Source: Psychrobacter immobilis
GTDB taxonomy: Bacteria; Pseudomonadota; Gammaproteobacteria; Pseudomonadales; Moraxellaceae
Assembly (NCBI GenBank): GCA_904846265.1
Contig: CAJHAA010000006.1
Coordinates: forward strand, 1-64,000
DNA: 64,000 nt
Direction of reading: 5' to 3'
The position numbers and the translations under genes are program-made. The notes below the pieces were generated by a model. The model made no database searches. It saw only the letters and a list, made by a program, of their open reading frames with translations, and was not told the DNA's origin. Below are positions 57,104 to 64,000 of the stretch, piece after piece (positions within the stretch are counted from its first letter, which is position 1; each line of letters opens with the position of its first letter).

Positions 57104-58057
57104 ATGGATAAGTTTAGCAAGAATCTAATAGCGAGTTTTAGTCGCGCTGTAGCTGTTGTTAGGGGTGCCAGAAGTATCAAAGCTGCCAACAGCGTCAAGA
57201 CACTCAAACCTAGAAAAAGTACGCTTTACGCTAGCCAAATAGCATTTGCCCTCAATTTGACGGTAGTGCCAATAGTCGCACAAGCAGCTACTTTTCAAAC
57301 CTACGTCATTCATACCTATGGTGGTGATGCATTATTACCTGCTGTTCGTCAGCAACTGAATAATAGTCGTGACGGCGGTACGGTTACTACCTATCAAGAC
57401 AAGTTAGTGTTGCATACGACAGCCGCTAACTATCAGGCGGTACAGCAGTTATTGACTCAGATTGACGGTCAGCCACAGGCATTGACGGTCGCTGTGCGTG
57501 TTGGCAACAATAGCAGCGTCCAAGGTAATATTCAGCAAGGGCAGGTCATTATTAGCAATCATGGTATTCAAGGGTCAGGGATTATTCATCAGAGCAATAG
57601 CCAACAGCAAACAAATAATTTATACCAAGTACAAACCTTGTCAGGTAGTGCCGCCAGCATCAGTACAGGGACGCTTTATGCGCTGAATCAAACCTACGAT
57701 GTAAATAGTTATACAAATTATAAAAGTCCCTCAGTACAGATTGTCATTCAGCAGCAAGTATTGCTACCAACGACGCAAGGCATCACGGTTAAGCCAAGAT
57801 TATTACCGACTGGTCAAGTCGAAGTAACCTTGTCACAAGTTGAAGAAAAACTCGCACGCTCCTATTCAACTTCTCAGAAAAATAGTAATCATGCCATTCA
57901 AGGTCAACGGCTAGACACGACCATTATTATCCCACGTGGTCAATGGGTAACTATCGGACAAATCTCTCAAAGTAGCCAAAATCAACGCGCAAGTTATGGT
58001 AGCAATCGTGCCATTGATAGCACTAAAAACACACCAATTTGGATAATGGTGCAGTAG
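57104..58057 (+). CDS. Secretin N-domain-like secreted protein
   Basis: A 317-aa protein with a long basic N-terminus and a hydrophobic segment ending AQA (about residues 45-62), consistent with a signal peptide. Residues 63-130 (TFQTYVIHTYGGDALLPAVR, then VVHTT-like repeats and LTQIDGQPQALTVAVRVG) resemble the N1/N-type modules of type II/III and pilus secretins. The C-terminal LPTTQGITVKPRLLPTGQVEVTLSQ and TTIIIPRGQWVTIGQI resemble the start of the secretin domain. There is no full beta-barrel gate, and the Gln-rich centre is low in complexity. Function is unknown; it may be a stand-alone relative found in Moraxellaceae. Confidence 0.65.
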   Translation: MDKFSKNLIASFSRAVAVVRGARSIKAANSVKTLKPRKSTLYASQIAFALNLTVVPIVAQAATFQTYVIHTYGGDALLPAVRQQLNNSRDGGTVTTYQDKLVLHTTAANYQAVQQLLTQIDGQPQALTVAVRVGNNSSVQGNIQQGQVIISNHGIQGSGIIHQSNSQQQTNNLYQVQTLSGSAASISTGTLYALNQTYDVNSYTNYKSPSVQIVIQQQVLLPTTQGITVKPRLLPTGQVEVTLSQVEEKLARSYSTSQKNSNHAIQGQRLDTTIIIPRGQWVTIGQISQSSQNQRASYGSNRAIDSTKNTPIWIMVQ

Positions 58058-58088
58058 CCTTGCATCGATTACTATTATCTTTGATATA

Positions 58089-58127
58089 AAAAAGCGCGAT
58101 ACTGTAATGAGCAGTATCGCGCTTTTT
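58089..58127 (+). terminator. Bidirectional terminator between convergent genes
   Basis: A perfect 16-bp stem (58089-58104 with 58112-58127, core GCGCGATACTG) with a 7-nt loop and T-runs on both sides, between the secretin-like gene and the convergent decarboxylase gene. Confidence 0.93.
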
Positions 58128-58149
58128 ATCGACAATAATTTATTGCAGA

Positions 58150-59331
58150 TTAGTCAACGTAGATCACTTCTAATGGTGGAAAACCATTGAACTCAATAGA
58201 TGAATACGAGTTAGTATACGCACCCGTGGTCAACCAAAAGATTTTATCACCAATCTCCAGCTCTTCTGGCAATTGATAGCCCGCTTCTTCATACATGATA
58301 TCGGTCGAATCACAAGTAGGACCTGCCAGTACCACAGTGCCTTTGCTGGTTGACGTTTCCATCTTAGGCGTATAGACCGGATACTTGATGGCTTCACCCA
58401 AAGTCTCGATTAAGCCTTGGAATAAGCCCACATCGGTATAGACCCAACGCGTTAAATCCGTGTGCGACTTACGCGAGATAAGCACCACATCACTGACCAA
58501 TACGCCCGATCCACCAACCAATGAACGACCTGGCTCAAGGATAATCTCAGGCATATCTTCTTCATTATAATCGTCTGTCAAATAACGAGTGATCTCTTCA
58601 GCGTAGACTTTTATAGGGTTTACTTCACTGATGTAGTTGGCTGGAAAGCCGCCACCCAAATTGATCATTTGTAGCTTAATATCTTCTTCGTTTTTCATCC
58701 AGTCAAACATGTATTTGACCTTGGCTAGTGCATCATCCCAAGCGGCAACGTCTTTTTGCTGACTACCAACGTGGAATGAGATTCCATAAGGCACTAGACC
58801 TAAATCACGAGCTTGAATCAACAGCTCAATCGCCATATTGGGATGACAACCAAACTTACGAGACAATGGCCATTCAGCGGTTTCAGAGCCTTGTACTAAG
58901 ATACGCACAAAGATTTTTGAACCAGGGGCGTGCTTGGCAATATTTTTTAAATCCGCTTCTGAGTCGGTCGCATATAAGTCAATACCTTTTTCAAAGGCAT
59001 ATTTGACGTGCTCCGCTTTTTTGATGGTATTGCCATAAGAGATACGCGATGGCTCAACGTCGCAGTCTAGTACGCGATCAAGCTCATAGATGGAGGCACA
59101 ATCAAAGTTCGAACCAAGATCAGCAAGCAAGTTAATCACTTCAACAGCAGGACTGGCTTTCATTGCATAATGGATTTTAGCATTGGGAAAAAACCCAACC
59201 ATTTCATGATATTTGGTTTTGATACGGCTAAGATCCACGACCAAAAATGGCGTCTCGCGACCTTCAGCAGCTTGAGTGAATTTCTGCCAGCCGGCAGGGT
59301 CAAAATATTGGTCAATTTTGATCATGGTCAT
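58150..59331 (-). CDS. speC: Ornithine/lysine decarboxylase, alanine-racemase fold
   Basis: PLP enzyme of fold type III that makes putrescine from ornithine, possibly also cadaverine from lysine. The 393-aa protein has the PLP lysine in HYAMKASPAVEV (about residue 58), SFHVGSQQKD, the glycine-rich LGGGFPANY, EPGRSLVG and the GPTCDSTD block with the substrate-contacting Cys and Asp. Its length fits the Pseudomonas-type speC rather than the large fold-I E. coli SpeC. Two close ATGs exist (59331, 59325) after AAAGG; I chose the first. No other polyamine gene is adjacent. Confidence 0.9.
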   Translation of the reverse strand: MTMIKIDQYFDPAGWQKFTQAAEGRETPFLVVDLSRIKTKYHEMVGFFPNAKIHYAMKASPAVEVINLLADLGSNFDCASIYELDRVLDCDVEPSRISYGNTIKKAEHVKYAFEKGIDLYATDSEADLKNIAKHAPGSKIFVRILVQGSETAEWPLSRKFGCHPNMAIELLIQARDLGLVPYGISFHVGSQQKDVAAWDDALAKVKYMFDWMKNEEDIKLQMINLGGGFPANYISEVNPIKVYAEEITRYLTDDYNEEDMPEIILEPGRSLVGGSGVLVSDVVLISRKSHTDLTRWVYTDVGLFQGLIETLGEAIKYPVYTPKMETSTSKGTVVLAGPTCDSTDIMYEEAGYQLPEELEIGDKIFWLTTGAYTNSYSSIEFNGFPPLEVIYVD

Positions 59332-59489
59332 GGTAGGAAACCTTTAATAAAGACAGTAGGTGTTAAAGAGTAAATGCTCGCATCACGTTATTGTCATTTC
59401 ACGTTATCATCATCACGCATTCTACAAGTCAAAAAACCTTGTGTTCATACTGATTAAATGACGTAAAAATAGCTTAGGTGATGAATGGA

Positions 59490-60044
59490 CTAAGAATGGC
59501 TGGGCTGCGGCTGTTTATCCGCCATTTGTTCGCCTTGTTTTTCGCGTATTTTAACGATTTTACGCACTTTATCGCGAGCACGAGTTTGCTTGAGACGTGA
59601 TAAATAATCGACGAATATGACCCCATTTAAATGATCCATTTCATGTTGGATGCATACCGCGAGTAAGCCTTCTACTTCTTCATCGATTTTTTGACCATTC
59701 TCATCTAAGGCTTCAATGCGCACTTTGTTCGGGCGCTCGACACTGTCATAGACTTCAGGTACGGACAAACAACCTTCTTCATAGGGCTGTTTCTCTTCTA
59801 CCAATGGTGTCACCTTTGGGTTGATAAAAACTCTAGGGCTATTTTTATCTTCGGACAGATCCATGACGATGAGCTGAATATGGCGATCCACTTGGCTTGC
59901 CGCCAAACCGATACCTTGTGCCTCATACATCGTCTCAATCATATCAGCGATTAAGGTTTTGATTTCAGCAGTCACTTCCTTAACAGGCGTAGCAATAGTA
60001 CGCAGGCGCGGGTCTGGGTAATTTAAAATAGGGAGTAAAGCCAT
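59490..60044 (-). CDS. def: Peptide deformylase
   Basis: Metalloenzyme removing the formyl group from new proteins. The 184-aa product has all three motifs: [18 protein letters not shown] and QHEMDHLNG, with the metal ligands Cys and two His and the catalytic Glu. The start is the ATG at 60044 ([15 protein letters not shown]) after TGAGGTGAG; a GTG three codons upstream is in the frame. The C-terminal 20 residues are polar ([11 protein letters not shown]). The fmt partner is not adjacent downstream, since the next gene on that side is the decarboxylase. Confidence 0.95.
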   Translation of the reverse strand: MALLPILNYPDPRLRTIATPVKEVTAEIKTLIADMIETMYEAQGIGLAASQVDRHIQLIVMDLSEDKNSPRVFINPKVTPLVEEKQPYEEGCLSVPEVYDSVERPNKVRIEALDENGQKIDEEVEGLLAVCIQHEMDHLNGVIFVDYLSRLKQTRARDKVRKIVKIREKQGEQMADKQPQPSHS

Positions 60045-60188
60045 AACGCTCACCTCAATGATAGGGATAAAATAGGGTTGATATTATAGGATAAATGGGG
60101 ACAAAAGTAATGCTTATCAATACTTTCGCACAATTATTGCTTTTTATCATCGTAAAAAATCAAGGAGGTCGCTTTTATTATAGGCATA

Positions 60189-60217
60189 AAAAAGCCCTGC
60201 AATTCGCAAGGCTTTTT
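60189..60217 (-). terminator. Terminator downstream of the YeaQ-type gene
   Basis: A 12-bp stem with one mismatch (60189-60200 with 60206-60217, core AAGCC/GGCTT) and A/T runs. It lies on the minus strand between the YeaQ-type gene (stop 60359) and def, in a 314-bp gap that has no other recognisable feature. Confidence 0.7.
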
Positions 60218-60358
60218 GATTTATATAAGCTAGATTAGATGTAATCTGACTTGCATAAGTAGAGCTGCTTTTTAGTAAATTGAGTTTAGTAAATCAAATC
60301 ACTTCTGAGTCATTAAAGTCACTTGGGGCAGCTAAAACATCTGACCAAAAGTGCAAAG

Positions 60359-60613
60359 TTATACGCCACGTTTGCTCATAATCATCTCGTAGATAAATAA
60401 CAGGATGATCGCACCTATTACTGAGAATATCAAACCAGTAAATCCGCCATCAGCATTGATACCGATAAGACTAGCTAAGAAGCCACCTAATAAAGCACCG
60501 ACGATACCCAATACAATCGTCATTATCCAGCCCATCGGGTCGCTACCTGGCTTGATAGCTCGTGCCAATAAACCTGCAACCAGACCTACAATAATCATCC
60601 AAATAAAGCTCAT
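60359..60613 (-). CDS. GlsB/YeaQ/YmgE family membrane protein
   Basis: An 84-aa protein with three hydrophobic segments, rich in Gly and Ala (LVAGLLARAIKPGSDPMGWI, then ALLGGFLASLIG). This is the transglycosylase-associated protein pattern, a family often linked to stress response. It is a whole-length member. ATTAGGAGAATA precedes the ATG at 60613 with ideal spacing. It stands alone between terminators. The exact role is not known. Confidence 0.88.
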   Translation of the reverse strand: MSFIWMIIVGLVAGLLARAIKPGSDPMGWIMTIVLGIVGALLGGFLASLIGINADGGFTGLIFSVIGAIILLFIYEMIMSKRGV

Positions 60614-60897
60614 ATTATTCTCCTAATTTATTATCATTTATAATAGTTAATCAATTTTGATAAGCTCATTGTAAGCACTGTATAGACGTAAAGGTAAGCG
60701 CGAAATGTTACCAGTGTATGAGCTATGTGAGGAAAATCGTAGATTTGCTAATATGCAGGTAGAATAGGTAAATGAAAGGTTACAAAGGTAGTGAAGTCGA
60801 AAACGCCATTTATATATTAAGGCATTTTTGGATATCGACGCTCCCTAATACTGATACGTTCTATAGTAATCGCAAGTAATCAGAAAAAGTTGATCAT

Positions 60898-60930
60898 AAA
60901 AAAACGTTGCTCATTTATAATAAGCAACGC
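60898..60930 (-). terminator. Terminator downstream of mpl
   Basis: A 7-bp GC-rich stem (60905-60911 with 60923-60929, CGTTGCT), loop of 11 nt, followed on the minus strand by seven T residues (complement of 60898-60904). It lies 53 bp after the mpl stop. The rest of the 369-bp gap 60614-60982 is AT-rich and featureless. Confidence 0.7.
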
Positions 60931-60982
60931 TCTTATTTGACACCAGAACTAGACCAGCTAGATTATTTGTTGCGTAGCTTTA

Positions 60983-62506
60983 TTAAGTGGCTTTACTACG
61001 TAGCGCAGTTAATAAGCGTTGATGAATACCTTCAAAACCGCCATTCGACATAATCACAATGGCGTCACCCGCTTTTGCGTGCGTGTCGATATGCTCGATG
61101 ATAGCATCGATACTAGAGAGCACCTGTTGGTTGCCCATGTTAGGATTTGCGCTATTGGCATTTTCAATGACTTCTTTTAGACCCCACTCCAGTCCTGTCG
61201 GCTCATACCATAAGGTATGATCGGCGAGAGCAGCAGACTCAGCCAAGCTGTCTTGATGAATGCCCATTTTCATGGTGTTACTACGTGGTTCAATAATCGC
61301 CCAAATGCGTCTGTCCGCCAGTTTCTTCTTGGCACCATCTAAGGTCGTAGTAATGGCCGTAGGGTGATGAGCAAAATCATCAAAGACTAAGATATCATTG
61401 ACATCGCCAATCAGCTCCATCCGACGTTTAATGCCAGCGAATGCTGATAACGCCGCGCAAGCAGTTTTAACACTGACGCCGATGTTATAAGCCGCTGCGA
61501 CAGCAACCAAGGCATTATTCACATTATGCATGCCGCTCATCGACCAATCGATGACTCCCGTGGCTTCTTCATCAGCAATATTAGCCGCAAAACTAACCGC
61601 AAATTGACCACCATCTTCGCTGATAAGTTCAGCTTGCCAATCACTACTATCTTTCAAATGCTTATCTGTTGCATGGGTATTATCTGCTGCATAGGTATTA
61701 TGTGCCGCTGAATTCAATACTGCTGTCCGCCAAACAGGTGTCCAAACCCCTTTCGCTAACGTCTCCTCTAAGCTGGCAGTCGCTGTGGGCATAATGATTT
61801 TGCCCGTGCTTGGAATCATGCGCACCATATGATGGAATTGGGTCTGAATAGCCTCAAGATCCGCAAAAATATCCGCATGATCAAATTCTAGGTTATTTAA
61901 AATAGCCGTACGCGGACGGTAGTGCACGAACTTTGAACGCTTATCAAAAAATGCAGAATCATATTCATCCGCTTCGATAACGAAATAGCCAGTATTTACC
62001 GAATCGTCATTATCAATTTTGTCCGCACCCAAATAACTGCTGTGAGCGAAGACGTGCTGTAAATGCTCATCAATGGTATTAACAAGTGGCACACCGCCGA
62101 TTAAAAACCCAGTGTCGATACCCGCATAGTGCAATATCCAAGCGAGCATGGTCGTCGTCGTGGTTTTACCGTGAGTACCGGCAACGGCTATCACATGACG
62201 CGATTGTAATACCTGCTCAGATAAAAACTGTGGTCCTGATGTATAGCGTAGACCTGTGTCCAGCATATATTCGATGACATCCATACCGCGCTTCATGGCA
62301 TTACCAACGACGACTAAATCTGGTGCTGGTTGTAAATGCTCTACCAGATAGCCTTGCTCAATGGTCACGCCCGCGTTTTCCAGTTGGGTGGACATCGGCG
62401 GATAAACGTTGGCATCTGAGCCCGTGACCGTATGTCCAAGCTCGCGCGCTAGCAATGCCAGTGAGCCCATAAAAGTACCACAAATACCAAGAATATGAAT
62501 ATGCAT
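60983..62506 (-). CDS. mpl: UDP-MurNAc:tripeptide ligase Mpl
   Basis: Mur-family ligase that joins recycled L-Ala-gamma-D-Glu-meso-DAP to UDP-N-acetylmuramate. The 507-aa protein has the N-terminal nucleotide-binding HIHILGICGTFMGSLALLA, the ATP site AVAGTHGKTTTTTM and the central ADEYDSAFFDKRSKF block, with KRRMELIG near the C-terminal domain. The start at 62506 (MHIHI) fits the family; the frame runs 15 codons further up. It differs from E. coli Mpl (457 aa) by an insert around residues 275-300 with a short NTYAAD/NTHATD repeat (61660-61700 region). Confidence 0.93.
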   Translation of the reverse strand: MHIHILGICGTFMGSLALLARELGHTVTGSDANVYPPMSTQLENAGVTIEQGYLVEHLQPAPDLVVVGNAMKRGMDVIEYMLDTGLRYTSGPQFLSEQVLQSRHVIAVAGTHGKTTTTTMLAWILHYAGIDTGFLIGGVPLVNTIDEHLQHVFAHSSYLGADKIDNDDSVNTGYFVIEADEYDSAFFDKRSKFVHYRPRTAILNNLEFDHADIFADLEAIQTQFHHMVRMIPSTGKIIMPTATASLEETLAKGVWTPVWRTAVLNSAAHNTYAADNTHATDKHLKDSSDWQAELISEDGGQFAVSFAANIADEEATGVIDWSMSGMHNVNNALVAVAAAYNIGVSVKTACAALSAFAGIKRRMELIGDVNDILVFDDFAHHPTAITTTLDGAKKKLADRRIWAIIEPRSNTMKMGIHQDSLAESAALADHTLWYEPTGLEWGLKEVIENANSANPNMGNQQVLSSIDAIIEHIDTHAKAGDAIVIMSNGGFEGIHQRLLTALRSKAT

Positions 62507-62651
62507 AGACGTTCCGTACGAGCTTAAATTAAAAGAATAAAAATGGAGCATTATCCCAAAAGTTACCGATATTAACCGTGGTGTATTCTAGGATACGCTC
62601 AACCTAATGATCATCAGTCTTGGCTATAATTAAAATATCATAAATGGTGAC

Positions 62652-62703
62652 GGCGTTAACCGTGCTTCATGTACCAAACGTACTATTGACGCCCGCTTGC
62701 CTT
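62652..62703. repeat. Dispersed repeat, copy B
   Basis: A 52-bp match to copy A (26150-26202) in the same orientation, with ATGTAC/CGTACTAT able to form a hairpin. It lies in the 426-bp gap 62507-62932 between mpl and the NlpE-like gene, which otherwise contains only a terminator at 62825-62845. Confidence 0.6.
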
Positions 62704-62824
62704 ATCTCTACTTTATATTGCTTCGACTCTATATTCTGTCACAAAAACAGCATAGGATCGCCAAATAGCAGCGTCGAAAACAAGCACTTATTGTAAAGTA
62801 AACACCGCATGATGACCAATAAAA

Positions 62825-62845
62825 AACGCCTAACAAGTAGGCGTT
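62825..62845 (-). terminator. Terminator downstream of the NlpE-like gene
   Basis: An 8-bp stem (62825-62832 with 62838-62845, AACGCCTA) with loop ACAAG and six T residues on the minus strand (complement of 62821-62826), about 88 bp after the lipoprotein gene stop. Confidence 0.75.
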
Positions 62846-62932
62846 ATTAAAAGGATAGTTTTGCTCATTGAGCATCACTATATTCAGAGCACTTAAAATT
62901 TAGAGCCTCTAAATGTTTATGCCGCTATTTTA

Positions 62933-63604
62933 TTATTTGCGCGACAGGGTATAGTCATTATTAGGTTTTTTATGTTCATCCATTAAAACAAGATGATTGT
63001 CTTGAATATGATACGCTTCAATGTTTTTGTCTTCATAGACAATCGTAATCATATCGTTGTCTTGACGATAAACACCAGGTTCAAACAGGGGTGCATTCGG
63101 CATTTCCGGATTGTTATCTATACTGGTTTTTAGCACTGAACCATCAGCGAACAAATTCAATGTAATATCAGTGCTATCACAAGATTTACAGGGTACCATG
63201 CCACCATAATCGCCCATTAACGTGGCTTGTAACGTGCCATTACGCGGCTCTGAGCGTGTCAGCGATTGATGGGGATGTGCACCGTTACTCGATTGGGCAG
63301 CCGCAATCAGCGATTGTCCTTCTGACACTTTATCTAGCTCACTACCCGCATTTAATAGATTGGTCTCTGGCAAGTTCTCTGCGCTAGCTTGTGCGCTGTT
63401 CTCTTCTACATGATCGATAGGGGCGACCTTAGTCGTCATACCTTTATCGCCGCTAGACGAGGTACTATCACAGCCGATGAGCAGCACACAGAGGGGCAGC
63501 GCTAGCAAACAACGACCACCGCATTTGAGGATAGTTAGCGTGTTAGAACAAGTAGGCGAAAAATATATCATGGTCACACCAAAAAACAGTTTTTTAATAG
63601 TCAT
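62933..63604 (-). CDS. NlpE-like copper-homeostasis lipoprotein
   Basis: A 223-aa predicted outer-membrane lipoprotein. A signal peptide with lipobox LLIGC puts the lipidated Cys near residue 45. A polar linker of about 75 residues follows, then an NlpE-N type domain: MGDYGGMVPCKSCDSTDITLNLFADGS contains the CxxC pair, and YRQDNDMITIVYEDKN continues the barrel. NlpE proteins sense surface contact or copper stress; whether this one does is not shown. The start is uncertain (63604, or ATG 63571 giving MIYFSPTCSN). It carries one domain only, without the second E. coli NlpE domain. Confidence 0.72.
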   Translation of the reverse strand: MTIKKLFFGVTMIYFSPTCSNTLTILKCGGRCLLALPLCVLLIGCDSTSSSGDKGMTTKVAPIDHVEENSAQASAENLPETNLLNAGSELDKVSEGQSLIAAAQSSNGAHPHQSLTRSEPRNGTLQATLMGDYGGMVPCKSCDSTDITLNLFADGSVLKTSIDNNPEMPNAPLFEPGVYRQDNDMITIVYEDKNIEAYHIQDNHLVLMDEHKKPNNDYTLSRK

Positions 63605-64000
63605 TCCAAATGATTATCGACACTATCGACAACTCAATACGTTGTCAAAAAGGAAAGATAATAGGAAGTATAAATGTTTAAATTAGAGTAGAAGACTACG
63701 AGACTACAAGTGCCATCTGAGGCTAGGCGGCGAGAAGAAGCTATCGGTAGCCTATCGCCAATCAGTCAACAGTGATGGATATTTAAAACGCTATTTTACC
63801 CATCAAAAGCAAATAAACTGTGTCAAGATATCAAAGGTTAAAGATATCTCTGTGGCCTTTTTGTTATGATAGGTTTAGCCATGAGCTAAGAATAATGGTA
63901 TAACGTTGATAGGTATGACGAACCAAAATTATTGGAGATATTTAATAGTGGCTCATGAACGAACAGACGTTTAGTAATAAATACGCCTGTTCGTTTGGAA
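63605..64000. other. Gene-free right edge with terminal hairpin
   Basis: No convincing gene in these 396 bp. At the extreme end a 13-bp inverted repeat with one mismatch (63958-63970 with 63983-63995, AACGAACAG core) could be the terminator of a gene beyond the window. A short pyrimidine run near 63855 is not convincing as a terminator. Confidence 0.5.

Overview
The window is a chromosomal replication-origin region of a gammaproteobacterium. The order rnpA-rpmH (leftward), a DnaA-box cluster, then dnaA-dnaN-recF-gyrB (rightward) is the classical oriC arrangement. Moderate GC, no dnaK next to dnaJ, a cold-type gene set (GlsB/YeaQ, DUF2798, opp operon) and protein sequences resembling Moraxellaceae point to Psychrobacter or a close relative. 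That assignment is made by eye, not by a search.

Layout. 1-9.5 kb: origin and replication genes, the mntP manganese exporter and the first parS-like sites. 9.5-12.4 kb: rlmF, a LysE-type exporter and a crotonase. 12.4-17.5 kb: an AT-rich 1241-aa YobI-like P-loop NTPase, a gene-free segment with nested inverted repeats, and a YadA-head-like secreted protein with an internal 71-residue duplication. 17.7-24 kb: a MalY/PatB enzyme and a three-gene leftward operon (alkyl-DHAP-synthase-like flavoprotein, GlpD, FGGY kinase). 24.5-29.6 kb: guaA followed by a small accessory block bounded by decayed copies of the guaA 3' end, then a HEPN-like gene. 29.6-34.8 kb: two MDR oxidoreductases and a DUF2157-DUF4401-GDYXXLXY membrane operon. 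35.7-41.8 kb: complete oppABCDF. 41.9-44.6 kb: a DinB-family pseudogene, DUF2798, a YgeA-type racemase and a nitronate monooxygenase. 44.7-48.2 kb: a two-gene ATPase cassette behind three 27-bp-spaced operator repeats, followed by a MITE lodged in a terminator loop. 48.2-64 kb: mostly housekeeping genes (DsrE, thioesterase, YheT, YigZ, rsuA, DsbC-like, DUF2939, dnaJ, dapB, secretin-like domain protein, ornithine decarboxylase, def, yeaQ, mpl, NlpE-like).

How it fits together. Seven exact or near matches to the ParB site TGTTNCACGTGAAACA occur at 4.7-9.5 kb and 51-56 kb, which suits an origin-proximal centromere region. The accessory material sits in three places: the YobI-like gene, the guaA 3' end and the double-ATPase cassette. 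The last is the best candidate for an undescribed system. Both of its proteins carry P-loops, the second also has a winged-helix-like domain, the genes overlap, and the promoter is covered by palindromes, so autoregulation is likely. No tRNA, rRNA, CRISPR array or intact insertion sequence was seen.
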